Source: Erythrobacter sp. (GTDB lineage Bacteria; Pseudomonadota; Alphaproteobacteria; Sphingomonadales; Sphingomonadaceae). From it: a stretch of 64,000 bases of DNA. The stretch is from contig NZOF01000163.1 of assembly GCA_002695185.1 (NCBI GenBank), forward strand, positions 18,269 through 82,268, read 5' to 3'. The notes below the pieces were generated by a model. That model was not told where the DNA came from. It saw only the letters and a list, made by a program, of their open reading frames with translations, and made no database searches. Below are positions 25,356 to 33,858 of this stretch, one piece after another. The translations under genes and the position numbers were made by a program. Position 1 is the first letter of the stretch. Every line of letters starts with the position of its first letter.

Positions 25356-26216
25356 TTAATGCACAGGCGGGTCAACGCGCGGGACTTGGCGAACCGGTGC
25401 CACCGGATCATTTGGTTCACGCGGGGGCCTTGCATCTTCTGGCACGTCATCGATCTGCATGTCGCTGGTCTTAACGTCGCTAAGATTACGCACACAGACA
25501 GTCAGCTTGCTACCGTCCCATTCAATCTCATTAAAGCTTGGCGGTGTCGAACGGGTGCGCTTGGACAAGGTGCCAGCACCGATCATTCTCACCGGACCGT
25601 TATCGGTTTCTTCCATGATATCGAACGCGTCATGGACGTGGCCGGAAAGGACAGCCTGTACCGGTCTCCCCGCCAGTTCGCGCAGAGCCTTATCGCCATG
25701 GCGGGTAAGAGCCGTCCCTTGGGTTCCAACCTCACGCAGAGGATGATGGACGGTGACCAGCGCTTTCGTACCGCTGGGCAGCGCATCAATCGCGGCGAGA
25801 CATTTTTCCAGCGCAGCCGAAGAAACCCAGCCTTTTGACCAATTCAGGCGCGGTTGCATGCGCACCGCTGTCTTGAGTGGAACGACGGCAAGCGACCCCA
25901 GATCAAGTTCCTTTTCGACCTTCTCTTCCATACCGTGAAAGCGTTTGTAGGGCGCGAAGAAACGCTCGATAGGATTGAAATAGGGCATGTCGTGGTTTCC
26001 GACCTCGACAGTGACCGGCGCGGGAAGCGAATTGATCCAATGCGTTGCGGCCTCGAACTCCCGATGGCGCGCCCTCATTGTCAGGTCTCCGGTGATCGCA
26101 ACAGCATCGGGCTGTCGTTCGACGATCTCCTGCTTGACCCAATCGAGAGCACGATTGTTTTCAAGGCCGAAGTGGATATCGGAAAGGTGGAATATGCGCC
26201 GGAATTCAGAAGCCAT
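25356..26216 (-). CDS. Calcineurin-like metallophosphoesterase
   Basis: The 286-residue protein has all five metallophosphoesterase motifs in order: LSDIHFG, TGDLT, GNHD, VHHP and SGHVH. These coordinate a two-metal centre that hydrolyses phosphomono- or diesters. The substrate is unknown, and cyclic-nucleotide phosphodiesterase-like (CpdA) activity is one option. The last 25 residues are Pro/Asp-rich and probably disordered. It overlaps the upstream lipid-kinase-like gene by 11 bases, so the pair is probably coexpressed. Confidence 0.88.
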   Translation of the reverse strand: MASEFRRIFHLSDIHFGLENNRALDWVKQEIVERQPDAVAITGDLTMRARHREFEAATHWINSLPAPVTVEVGNHDMPYFNPIERFFAPYKRFHGMEEKVEKELDLGSLAVVPLKTAVRMQPRLNWSKGWVSSAALEKCLAAIDALPSGTKALVTVHHPLREVGTQGTALTRHGDKALRELAGRPVQAVLSGHVHDAFDIMEETDNGPVRMIGAGTLSKRTRSTPPSFNEIEWDGSKLTVCVRNLSDVKTSDMQIDDVPEDARPPREPNDPVAPVRQVPRVDPPVH

Positions 26217-27063
26217 GATGCGTCGCTAGCAGATCGACCTCGCACGGTGCTACCGCGAACTCGGCCTTGGGGGAAAGGGTGGCCGGCTCGCCATCGATCA
26301 GTACCTCCACAGGGGCACCGTCGCAGGTTTCCAAAGTAATCCGGTCCACTAGCCCCAGTCGAGTGTGCGGCCCATCGCGAAAGCTCCGCCGCAACAATGC
26401 CCAGCTTTGAGCGAGCAATTCGCCCGCGCCTTCGGCATGAAACGCGTCGAGTTGCATGCCGCGATGGCTTGGCGTGAATTCGATGAGAGGGTAACCTTCT
26501 CTCTTGCCCAGTTCGGGATCACTGCAGCGCACCATCGATCCCCCGGTCGTTTCCGACAGCGCTTCGCTTGTCCCGCCGGCCATCGCGGGTATGTCGAAAT
26601 CCCGCATGGCTTCGCGCACGCTTGCCCAGGAAGTGCCTGGCCCTACGAGAAGGCCGGCCAGAGCATCGCCTTTTTCGCAACGGGCCATCAACGGTCGTAC
26701 CGCCCGCACCGCGCCGCTTGCATGTCGTTCGATGATCGTTTCGAGATCTGCATCCGGGCCGTGAAGGCGCTTGCTCAAGAGGTTCATCGTGCCACCGGGC
26801 AGGACCATGACCGATCCGCCCCAACCTTGTAGTTTGGCGATAGCCGCATTCAGGGAGCCATCCCCGGTGAAGATCGCGAGACAACGGATGCCCTCGGCAA
26901 CGAGTTCTTCGCGAGTGGGTAGATCCTCATCCGGAAACCCAATCTTGCGAGAAATGGCAAAGCCTTTGTCTTTGCAATGGCTTTCGAGCATCTCGATGGC
27001 CTGATCGGTATTGCTGCCTGACCTTGAATTCGTGAGCAGCCAGATAGGATTATCACTCTCCAT
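26206..27063 (-). CDS. Diacylglycerol kinase catalytic domain protein (YegS/BmrU-like)
   Basis: The 285-residue protein begins WLLTNSRSGSN, contains the nucleotide motif FTGDGSLNAAI (a variant of GGDGT) and LPGGTMNLLSKRLHGP, and ends with a beta-rich domain with EVLIDGEPA. Members phosphorylate diacylglycerol, sphingoid bases or related lipids. In a sphingolipid-making order a sphingosine-like substrate is possible but not shown. The TGDGS change relative to GGDGT is worth noting for nucleotide binding. It overlaps the phosphoesterase gene. Confidence 0.85.
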   Translation of the reverse strand: MESDNPIWLLTNSRSGSNTDQAIEMLESHCKDKGFAISRKIGFPDEDLPTREELVAEGIRCLAIFTGDGSLNAAIAKLQGWGGSVMVLPGGTMNLLSKRLHGPDADLETIIERHASGAVRAVRPLMARCEKGDALAGLLVGPGTSWASVREAMRDFDIPAMAGGTSEALSETTGGSMVRCSDPELGKREGYPLIEFTPSHRGMQLDAFHAEGAGELLAQSWALLRRSFRDGPHTRLGLVDRITLETCDGAPVEVLIDGEPATLSPKAEFAVAPCEVDLLATHHGF

Positions 27064-27102
27064 GCAGCATTAGCGCCCCATGCGGACGGCGGTTCCCTCC
27101 GC

Positions 27103-27369
27103 TCAAACTTTGCCCGTCAAGATCATCCAGGCCGTCCCGAAATTCAGCAGACTATATATGCCGTAGGCCCACGCCATGCCCGTCCAGCCATTACCGGCCA
27201 GCAACATGGCGGCGAGAAGGATGAAGAATTCGAACCACAGCGAAAAGCGCCCTCCGCCGGTGCGATAAAAGCTCGGCAATGCATCGAGCATCGGATGCCC
27301 GCTTTCAAGCACCGCCTTGTGCGCGGCGAAGTTGCCGATGCCGAGGAGGAATACGATCAGAATGACCAT
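27103..27369 (-). CDS. Small membrane protein, hypothetical
   Basis: An 88-residue protein with hydrophobic segments at MVILIVFLLGIGNFAAHKAVL, FSLWFEFFILLAAMLLAGNGW and MAWAYGIYSLLNFGTAWMIL, so probably three membrane helices. The composition and the conserved-looking FYRTGGGRFSLWFEF motif suggest a real gene rather than chance. It lies between the LytTR pair and the lipid-kinase-like gene, same strand, with gaps of about 40-50 bases. No function can be given. Confidence 0.7.
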   Translation of the reverse strand: MVILIVFLLGIGNFAAHKAVLESGHPMLDALPSFYRTGGGRFSLWFEFFILLAAMLLAGNGWTGMAWAYGIYSLLNFGTAWMILTGKV

Positions 27370-27421
27370 CCTGTCAGGATAGGCATGATGTCAGCCGATT
27401 GCCAATCCTAGAGGCTCGGGA

Positions 27422-28159
27422 TCAGCGGCCAGCCATAGCCTTTACCTTGGGCAAATAGGTGCGACCAATCCGGAGCGCTTCCCCGTCTTCCAGTTCTGCG
27501 GACCAGACACCCAAGCCATCGTGGCGCAGGCCTTTTATCCGGTCCTTGCGCAAAATGGTGGAGCGATGGATGCGAATGAATTTGGCCGGATCGAGCCGCT
27601 TCTCGAGCCCGGCGATGGTCTGCAGCAGGAGATAGCTGCGATCGTCGGCATGGAGGCGGACGTAATCCCGCTCTGCATCGATCCGCGAAACTTCATCCGT
27701 ATCGATTCGGATCAGCTCGCTACGATGAGGGATCCACAGTTCGTCCAGCCATTTGCTTTCCTGTCCGCTGGTCTCGCCGCGCCGAGCCAGAGCGCGCTGG
27801 ATAGCGCGTTCGAGCCGTTCAGGTTTAACCGGCTTCAGGACATAGTCGACCGCATCGAGATCGAAGGCCTCGACTGCGTAGTTGTCGTGGGCTGTGACGA
27901 AGACCACCGCGGGCCGATCATCCTGCTTGGCCAGCGCACGAGCAACCGAAAGCCCATCGACCTCGGGCATAGTCATATCGAGCAAAATGAGGTCAGGGTC
28001 CTGCGCCTCGATCATTTCCAGGGCCTCGGCGCCATCGGCCGCTGTCCCCACGACCTCGATATGGGAGAGCTTGTTGCAGATAACGTGCATCCGCTCCAAC
28101 GCCAGCGGCTCGTCATCGACGATGAGAGTTCGCAGTTTGCCTTGTATGTCTTCAGCCAT
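27422..28159 (-). CDS. LytTR family response regulator
   Basis: A 245-residue two-domain regulator. The receiver domain has the acidic pair VDDE, phospho-acceptor Asp61 in LILLDMTMP, Thr in FVTAHD and Lys in YVLKPVKPERL. The C-terminal LytTR DNA-binding domain contains RIDAERDYVRLHADDRSYLL and FIRIHRSTILRKDRI. It overlaps the histidine kinase gene by eight bases, so the two form a cognate pair. Target sites are unknown; LytTR proteins bind short direct repeats. Confidence 0.93.
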   Translation of the reverse strand: MAEDIQGKLRTLIVDDEPLALERMHVICNKLSHIEVVGTAADGAEALEMIEAQDPDLILLDMTMPEVDGLSVARALAKQDDRPAVVFVTAHDNYAVEAFDLDAVDYVLKPVKPERLERAIQRALARRGETSGQESKWLDELWIPHRSELIRIDTDEVSRIDAERDYVRLHADDRSYLLLQTIAGLEKRLDPAKFIRIHRSTILRKDRIKGLRHDGLGVWSAELEDGEALRIGRTYLPKVKAMAGR

Positions 28160-29387
28160 GCTTCACCATCGGCAGCTTCAGTTCGGTTTCGTATCCGTCG
28201 GGCGTCTGGCCTGAATTGATCGATGCTTCGCGACCGAAACGTGCCTCCAGCCGGTCCCGCACATTGGCCAGACCGATACCGAATCCTCCGGTGTGACCAG
28301 AAGGCAGCCCCGGCCCATTGTCTCCTACGCGCAGGACCAACCACCCACCTTCCTCGCGCGCCACGATTGAAATGGTTACCGGGCGATTGCTTGCCGAGAC
28401 GCCGTATTTTACCGAGTTTTCGACCAGCGGCTGAAGGATCATACCGGGCACCTTCAACTGTGCCAGTTCATCGGGCAGATCGACCCGCGTCTTGAGCCTC
28501 TTGGGGAAACGGACCGCCTCGATCTCAAGGTAATGTTCCTGCAGATCGATCTCGTCTTCGAGGCTTACGTCGCCAGTCGAATCGTCGGCCAGCGAATGGC
28601 GGTAGAAACGCGAGATCGACTGAATCATCTCCTCGGCCCGGTCTTCCTTACCAGTCATCACGAGGGCCGAGAGAGAATTCAGCGTGTTGAAGAGAAAATG
28701 AGGATTCACTTGATACCGCAGCGAACGCAATTCTGCGGCCTTGGCGGCGCTCCGAAAGCGTTCACCGCGGCGTTCGGCCGCCTGCACTCGCGCGCCGGCG
28801 AGCAACGCAAAATAAAGCGCTGCCCAAGCTAGCAAAAGGAAATAGCGGTCGAGCCCCATTTCGATGAGTTGAAGCCAGCGATCCATTTCGCGGCCGTCCG
28901 GCAGGACGACTTGTGCCGTATTATTATCAGGAGTAGCCGTGCCCAATGGCTCGCCTATCTTGGGTTCAGCAGGCACCGGACCTTCGATAATCAGATTACC
29001 ATTGTCATCCCGGCGGAGCGAGATACCTCGGTCTTGCGCGATCTTGGCTTCGTAACGCTCCTGGATAGAGGCGAAGAGCCATTGCTGCGATTGGGCGATA
29101 AGCAGGGCTGCAGGCAAAGCGAAGATCAAGGCTCCGCAAATCTGCAACGCCGAAGAGCGATTGTCGAACAGGCGGATGATCAGCCAAAGGATGAAGGTCA
29201 CACCCATTGCGGCGACCGTCACTGCCACTCGGCGCGATACGAGATCGAACTCGAAGTCGAGTCCGATCAGCCAGCCGCGGGCGCTGATCAACAGGAAATA
29301 GGCTGACCACACGCACACGATCGACACGAGAACCGTGCGGATCGAGACGTTTCCGGTCTCGGGACTTGGCGTTCGTTCGGCGGTCAA
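28152..29387 (-). CDS. LytS/YehU-type sensor histidine kinase
   Basis: The 411-residue protein has several N-terminal membrane helices (near 17-40, 54-73 and 82-98), an extracytoplasmic loop of about 70 residues, another helix near 180-198, then the His_kinase domain with LRYQVNPHFLFNTLNSLSAL (phospho-acceptor His230). A HATPase region follows with LVENSVKYGVS and DNGPGLPSGHTGGFGIGLANV. It has no N-terminal domain that would reveal the signal. The following LytTR gene overlaps by eight bases and should be its partner. Confidence 0.92.
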   Translation of the reverse strand: MTAERTPSPETGNVSIRTVLVSIVCVWSAYFLLISARGWLIGLDFEFDLVSRRVAVTVAAMGVTFILWLIIRLFDNRSSALQICGALIFALPAALLIAQSQQWLFASIQERYEAKIAQDRGISLRRDDNGNLIIEGPVPAEPKIGEPLGTATPDNNTAQVVLPDGREMDRWLQLIEMGLDRYFLLLAWAALYFALLAGARVQAAERRGERFRSAAKAAELRSLRYQVNPHFLFNTLNSLSALVMTGKEDRAEEMIQSISRFYRHSLADDSTGDVSLEDEIDLQEHYLEIEAVRFPKRLKTRVDLPDELAQLKVPGMILQPLVENSVKYGVSASNRPVTISIVAREEGGWLVLRVGDNGPGLPSGHTGGFGIGLANVRDRLEARFGREASINSGQTPDGYETELKLPMVKHG

Positions 29388-29414
29388 AGCCAGGTTTCTT
29401 TGCCCGCTAGACTT

Positions 29415-29452
29415 ACCGCAGGGAAGTCCGGCGGTCGGACTTCCCGTGCGGT
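29415..29452 (-). terminator. Long hairpin downstream of fumarase
   Basis: ACCGCA plus GGGAAGTCCG (29415-29430) pairs with CGGACTTCCC plus TGCGGT (29436-29452) with one bulged G and a five-base loop, giving a 16-bp stem. It starts 20 bases past the fumarase stop on the minus strand and lies before the histidine kinase gene. There is no T-tract, so it may stabilise the 3' end or work with Rho. Confidence 0.5.
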
Positions 29453-29471
29453 TTGTCGATCAGCTAAGATC

Positions 29472-30998
29472 CTATCCGACGGGCTCGACCTCGCCGCTCG
29501 CGATCTTTTCGCGCCACTTCGCCGGAGCGAGTGTGTGTACATTGTTGCCTTGGGCATCGACCGCCACCGTGACCGGCATGTCCTGCACTTCGAATTCGTA
29601 GATCGCTTCCATCCCCAGATCCTCGAACCCGACGACTTTCGCGCCCTTAATGGCCCGGCTCACAAGGTAGGCAGCTCCGCCGGTAGCCATGAGATAGGCC
29701 ACTTTGAAGCGGCTGATGACCTTGACCGCATCGTGGCCGCGCTCGGCCTTTCCGATCATGGCAAGCAGGCCGAGATCGAGCATCATTTCAGTAAACTTAT
29801 CCATACGCGTGGCCGTCGTGGGGCCCGCGGGTCCGACAACCTCGCCCATCACCGGATCGACCGGGCCGACATAATAGATGGCCCGCCCCTTGAATTCGAC
29901 CGGGAGATTTTCTCCCTTTTCCAGCATGTCGTGAATGCGCTTGTGGGCGGCATCGCGGCCGGTGAGCATCTTGCCGGAAAGGAGCAGGCGATCGCCATGT
30001 TCCCAGCTTTCGACTTCTTCTGGCGTCAGATTATCGAGGTCGACTTGCTTGGCCGCTCTGTCGGGTTGCCAGGTAACCTGCGGGTAATCGTCGAGCTTGG
30101 GCGGTTCGAGATAAGCTGGCCCGGAGCCATTAAGCGTAAAATGCGCATGGCGCGTAGCCGCGCAGTTCGGGATCATGGCCACCGGCTTACCAGCTGCATG
30201 GCAGGGGGCATCCAAGATCTTCACGTCGAGCACGGTGGAAAGGCCGCCGAGTCCCTGAGCCCCGATCCCCTGAGCATTCACCGCATCGAAAATGTCGATC
30301 CGCAATTGCTCGATATCGGTCTTCGCACCGCGTTGCTTGAGTTGACCCATATCGATCGGGTCCATCAGGCTGAGCTTGGCCAGCTTCATGCAATGTTCGG
30401 CTGTGCCGCCGATGCCGATGCCCAACATCCCCGGAGGGCACCAGCCGGCCCCCATGCTGGGCAGCTGTTCCACGACCCAGTCGACGATATTGTCGCTGGG
30501 GTTCATCATCTTGAACTTCGACTTGTTCTCGCTGCCACCGCCCTTGGCCGCAACGTCGATATCGATGGTATTGCCGGGGACCATCTCGACGGAGAGCACG
30601 CTGGGAGTGTTATCGCGCGTATTACGGCGAGTGAACGCCGGATCCGCCAGAATTGAGGCGCGCAGCTTGTTATCGGGATGGGTGTAAGCCTGCCGCACGC
30701 CCTCATCGACCACTTCCTGAAGACTGCGCTGGCTGTCGAGTCTGCAATTCATGCCCCATTTCACGAAGACATTGACGATGCCGGTATCCTGGCAAATCGG
30801 ACGGTGCCCTTCGGCACACATGCGGCTGTTGGTGAGGATTTGCGCGATGGCATCCTTGGCTGCCGGACCCTGCTCTGCCTCATAGGCATCGCCGAGGGCA
30901 CGGATGTAATCCATCGGGTGATAGTAAGAGATATACTGGAGGGCGTCCTTAACGCTCTCGATCAAATCCTCTTCCTTGATAATCGTCATGTCGCTCAT
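29472..30998 (-). CDS. Class I (Fe-S) fumarate hydratase
   Basis: The 508-residue enzyme interconverts fumarate and malate in the TCA cycle using an oxygen-sensitive 4Fe-4S cluster. Likely cluster cysteines occur in RPICQDTGIVN, GGTAEHCMKL (or nearby GAGWCPPGM) and AMIPNCAATRH. GEVVGPAGPTTATRMDKF and KAERGHDAVKV belong to the C-terminal beta domain. I used the ATG at 30998 (MSDMTIIKEEDL). The 19 codons upstream are not family-like. It is monocistronic and needs Fe-S assembly such as the SUF system in this window. Confidence 0.93.
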   Translation of the reverse strand: MSDMTIIKEEDLIESVKDALQYISYYHPMDYIRALGDAYEAEQGPAAKDAIAQILTNSRMCAEGHRPICQDTGIVNVFVKWGMNCRLDSQRSLQEVVDEGVRQAYTHPDNKLRASILADPAFTRRNTRDNTPSVLSVEMVPGNTIDIDVAAKGGGSENKSKFKMMNPSDNIVDWVVEQLPSMGAGWCPPGMLGIGIGGTAEHCMKLAKLSLMDPIDMGQLKQRGAKTDIEQLRIDIFDAVNAQGIGAQGLGGLSTVLDVKILDAPCHAAGKPVAMIPNCAATRHAHFTLNGSGPAYLEPPKLDDYPQVTWQPDRAAKQVDLDNLTPEEVESWEHGDRLLLSGKMLTGRDAAHKRIHDMLEKGENLPVEFKGRAIYYVGPVDPVMGEVVGPAGPTTATRMDKFTEMMLDLGLLAMIGKAERGHDAVKVISRFKVAYLMATGGAAYLVSRAIKGAKVVGFEDLGMEAIYEFEVQDMPVTVAVDAQGNNVHTLAPAKWREKIASGEVEPVG

Positions 30999-31156
30999 CG
31001 CGGCGCGTTCCCATGTTGCAGATTTGCGCACCCCGATAGGCGCGTTCCCCGCCATCGGTCAAAGCGCTTGGAAGCAAAGTGTCTTGCGCCTAAGGCAACG
31101 CCTCGTCGCAACAGCGCGCTTGAAATGCCGTGTTATTGATGTAATACAGCCCTCGG

Positions 31157-31756
31157 ATGACTATGACCACGACCACAGCCCGCCCCGATTACGCCGCCGC
31201 CCGCAAGGCTATGCTCGACAGCCAGCTGCGCACCAGCGGCGTCAACGAAGCCTTCGTTCTCGAACGCATGGGCACTGTCCCGCGTGAGGACTTCGTACCG
31301 GAGAATGCCAAAGGTACGGCCTATATGGACCGTGCCATCCGGCTTGCCGATGGCGGTTTTCTGCCAGCACCGCTATTCCATGGTTCGATGCTGTCCGAAG
31401 CTCGGCCGACAACGCAAGACAAGGTCCTCGTCATCGAGGGCGGCAGTGGATATCTCGCAACGCTTGTCGATCCGCTGGTCTCTTCGGTCACTTCGATCAG
31501 CCCGGCAGAGGCGCTGGAGGCGAAGAAAGGCAAGTACTCGCTGATACTTGTAGACGGCGCGATCGAGCACGTGCCCGATAACATTGCCAAAATGCTGGAT
31601 GCAGACGGCCGGATCGTTACCGGCCTCGTCGAACGCGGCGTGACGCGGCTCGCGACCGGGAGGAAAACCGGCAAAACAGTGGCTCTACTGCGACTCGCAG
31701 AGATGGGTATCCCGCGCATGGGCGAGTTCGACAAGCCAGCCAGCTGGAGCTTCTGA
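31157..31756 (+). CDS. Protein-L-isoaspartate O-methyltransferase family protein, shortened
   Basis: The N-terminal half is PCMT-like: ARKAMLDSQLRTSGVNEAFVLERMGTVPREDFVP and the start of the SAM fold, VLVIEGGSGYLATLV. The second half is short. After SVTSISPAEALEA it jumps to KYSLILVDGAIEHVPDNIAKML, lacking about 30-40 residues of the normal Rossmann core, and the glycine motif has EGG for the usual GTG. Isoaspartate repair activity is therefore doubtful. At 199 residues it precedes tolC by two bases and is surely cotranscribed. Confidence 0.82.
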   Translation: MTMTTTTARPDYAAARKAMLDSQLRTSGVNEAFVLERMGTVPREDFVPENAKGTAYMDRAIRLADGGFLPAPLFHGSMLSEARPTTQDKVLVIEGGSGYLATLVDPLVSSVTSISPAEALEAKKGKYSLILVDGAIEHVPDNIAKMLDADGRIVTGLVERGVTRLATGRKTGKTVALLRLAEMGIPRMGEFDKPASWSF

Positions 31757-31758
31757 AC

Positions 31759-33267
31759 ATGAGCAAGGGCAGGGCAATCGGGCAGTTCGCAATCACCGCA
31801 AGCATTGCCGCCCTGACACTGGGGGCAAGTTCGGCGCACGCCGATACGCTTCAAGAAGCCCTGACAGAAGCCTATTTCAACAATCCGACGCTGGAAGCAG
31901 CACGGGCCGGTCAGCGGGCCACCGACGAGACGGTTCAAATCGAGCGAGCCGATGGTCTTCCTTCTGCCGAAGCAACTGCTTCCGTAACCGAATTCCTCAA
32001 GCAGAGCTCGACGAGCTTCTTCACGCCTGACCGAGCCCTGACGGCCGGTGTCGATCTGGGCGTACCCATCTATTCGGGCGGTGCGGTAAAGAATTCCGTA
32101 CGCGCAGCCAAAGAGCGTGTCGCCGCCGGCCGAGCCGATCTGCGCGGTACGGAAAGCGCGATCTTCACGCAGGTCGTGGCCGCTTACATGGATGTGCTGA
32201 GAGGCCAGGCGCTGGTTTCGCTTTCACTCAATCAGGTCGATGTGCTGTCCGTGAATACGCAGGCAACCAGCGACCGCTTCGAGATCGGCGATCTGACGCG
32301 CACCGATGTTGCCCAGTCCCAGGCCCGTCTGGCGTTGGCACAGGGCGATCTGCGGAGCGCGCAGGCAAATCTGATAGCCGCGCGTGAAGACTATATCGCC
32401 CTGGTCGGCGAAGCGCCGGATAACCTGCAGGCGCCACCACCGCTCGCCGGCCTACCGGCCGATGTCGAGACAGCCGTGGACGTAGCGCTCGAAAACAATC
32501 CCGACCTTATCGCAGCGAAGGAACGTGCCCAGGCATCGCGCTACGATATTAATGTCGCCGGTTCGAGCAGGCTACCCCGGGTTTCGGTCTTCGCAGGATA
32601 TGACTACCAGAATTTCCTCGGCAGCGTAGCGGACGCGCCGCTCGATCCGACCGATCCGGTCGGCCCCACGGTCGCCAGCCCGCAGACCACCACTGCGGCG
32701 CAGGCCGGCGTATCGCTTCGATTGCCGCTCTTCCAGGGTGGGCGCCCCGCAGCGCTTCAGCGCCAGGCCACCGCGCGTGCGAGTGCCGCACTGGAGCAAG
32801 TGATTGCGGCGGAACGCGATGTGATTGCGCAGGTGCGCTCCGCCTATTCGAGCTGGCAGGCATCGCTCGCCATCATCGAAAGTTCGCAAACAGCTGTTTC
32901 CGCTGCTGAGCTCAGTCTGGAAGGCGTGCGGGCCGAGAACTCGATCGGCAACCGCACTATACTCGACGTGTTGAATGCCGAACAGGAACTGCTGCAATCG
33001 CGCGTGGAGTTGGTCACGGCGCGCCGCAATGCTTACGTGGCGGGATTCTCGCTTCTTGCGGCCATGGGTCGGGCCGAAGCGCGTGATCTTGGCCTTGCCG
33101 AAGAAGGCGTCCTTTACGATCCTGTTGCCAATTACGACAGCGTGAGTGGACGGATCTGGGATTGGGAAAGCGTTCCCGAACCCGAAGCTATCACCACCAC
33201 CACCCGCGACATTCCCGCACCGACCTCAGAAATTCCCGAGGTTGCCGATCCGCGCGACAGGCCGTAG
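31759..33267 (+). CDS. tolC: TolC family outer membrane channel protein
   Basis: The 502-residue protein has a signal peptide (ending SSAHA), then two OEP repeats forming the trimeric channel-tunnel: DTLQEALTEAYFNNPTLEAARAGQRATDE begins the first, and VETAVDVALENNPDLIAAKERAQASRYDI the second. VPIYSGGAVKNSVRAAKERV and LPLFQGGRPAALQRQATARA are matching segments of each half. A Pro/Thr-rich tail of about 50 residues closes it. It should serve type I secretion or RND efflux from elsewhere in the genome, as no partner genes are nearby. It starts two bases after the PCMT gene. Confidence 0.92.
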   Translation: MSKGRAIGQFAITASIAALTLGASSAHADTLQEALTEAYFNNPTLEAARAGQRATDETVQIERADGLPSAEATASVTEFLKQSSTSFFTPDRALTAGVDLGVPIYSGGAVKNSVRAAKERVAAGRADLRGTESAIFTQVVAAYMDVLRGQALVSLSLNQVDVLSVNTQATSDRFEIGDLTRTDVAQSQARLALAQGDLRSAQANLIAAREDYIALVGEAPDNLQAPPPLAGLPADVETAVDVALENNPDLIAAKERAQASRYDINVAGSSRLPRVSVFAGYDYQNFLGSVADAPLDPTDPVGPTVASPQTTTAAQAGVSLRLPLFQGGRPAALQRQATARASAALEQVIAAERDVIAQVRSAYSSWQASLAIIESSQTAVSAAELSLEGVRAENSIGNRTILDVLNAEQELLQSRVELVTARRNAYVAGFSLLAAMGRAEARDLGLAEEGVLYDPVANYDSVSGRIWDWESVPEPEAITTTTRDIPAPTSEIPEVADPRDRP

Positions 33268-33318
33268 CGTAAGGCACGATCCACAATCGATACAGGCACA
33301 GCGGGGCAGACGCGGATT

Positions 33319-33816
33319 ATGAAAATCAACGGTGAACCCTCGGTCGAAGAAATTCTCAATTCGATCAAGAAAGTGATCGCGCGCGATAGCGAAGGCAAGG
33401 TCGAGACACCGCAACGGCGCCGCGGCCTGATTGCTGGCGGCGCGGAACCGGCCGATGCGGAAGAAGCAGAGGACGTACTGGAACTGGGATCGGGCTTGGG
33501 CGAAGAGCTTCTCATTCAGGACAATGCAGACCTCGACGCGATATACGGCGAGGAAGCGGGCGAAGACGATTACGAAGAAAGCCTGATCGCCGATGCTACG
33601 CGCAGTGCGATGCAGCAGAATTTCGCAGCGCTGACCATGCTTTCGAAGCCGGGCAAGCAACCTCATGTCGTTCGCCAAGGCGAAACATCGCTCGAAGGCC
33701 TTGTCCGGGAAATGCTGCGTCCGATGCTTTCCCAATGGCTCGATGATAATCTGCCCGGCATGGTCGAAGACATGGTGAAGGCCGAGATTTCCCGCATAGC
33801 TGGCAAGAAGCGCTAA
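33319..33816 (+). CDS. DUF2497/PopZ-like polar organising protein
   Basis: The 165-residue protein has the two conserved blocks of the DUF2497/PopZ family: an N-terminal helix EPSVEEILNSIKKVIARD and a C-terminal helical region SLEGLVREMLRPMLSQWLDDNLPGMVEDMVKAEISRIA used for oligomerisation. They are joined by a very acidic, disordered linker (residues about 40-95). In Caulobacter PopZ anchors ParB-parS at the cell pole. Here parA, parB and five parS-like sites lie about 17-25 kb away and the predicted origin 11 kb away, so an equivalent role is plausible. It follows tolC by 51 bases. Confidence 0.85.
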   Translation: MKINGEPSVEEILNSIKKVIARDSEGKVETPQRRRGLIAGGAEPADAEEAEDVLELGSGLGEELLIQDNADLDAIYGEEAGEDDYEESLIADATRSAMQQNFAALTMLSKPGKQPHVVRQGETSLEGLVREMLRPMLSQWLDDNLPGMVEDMVKAEISRIAGKKR

Positions 33817-33858
33817 AGCTCTACCCTTCCGCCTGCGGTCGCGCTACATCGCGCAACC

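Noticed and set aside
29400..30656. Long plus-strand open frame opposite fumarase
   Set aside because: Fumarase motifs on the minus strand are unambiguous and the plus-strand translation shows no domain.
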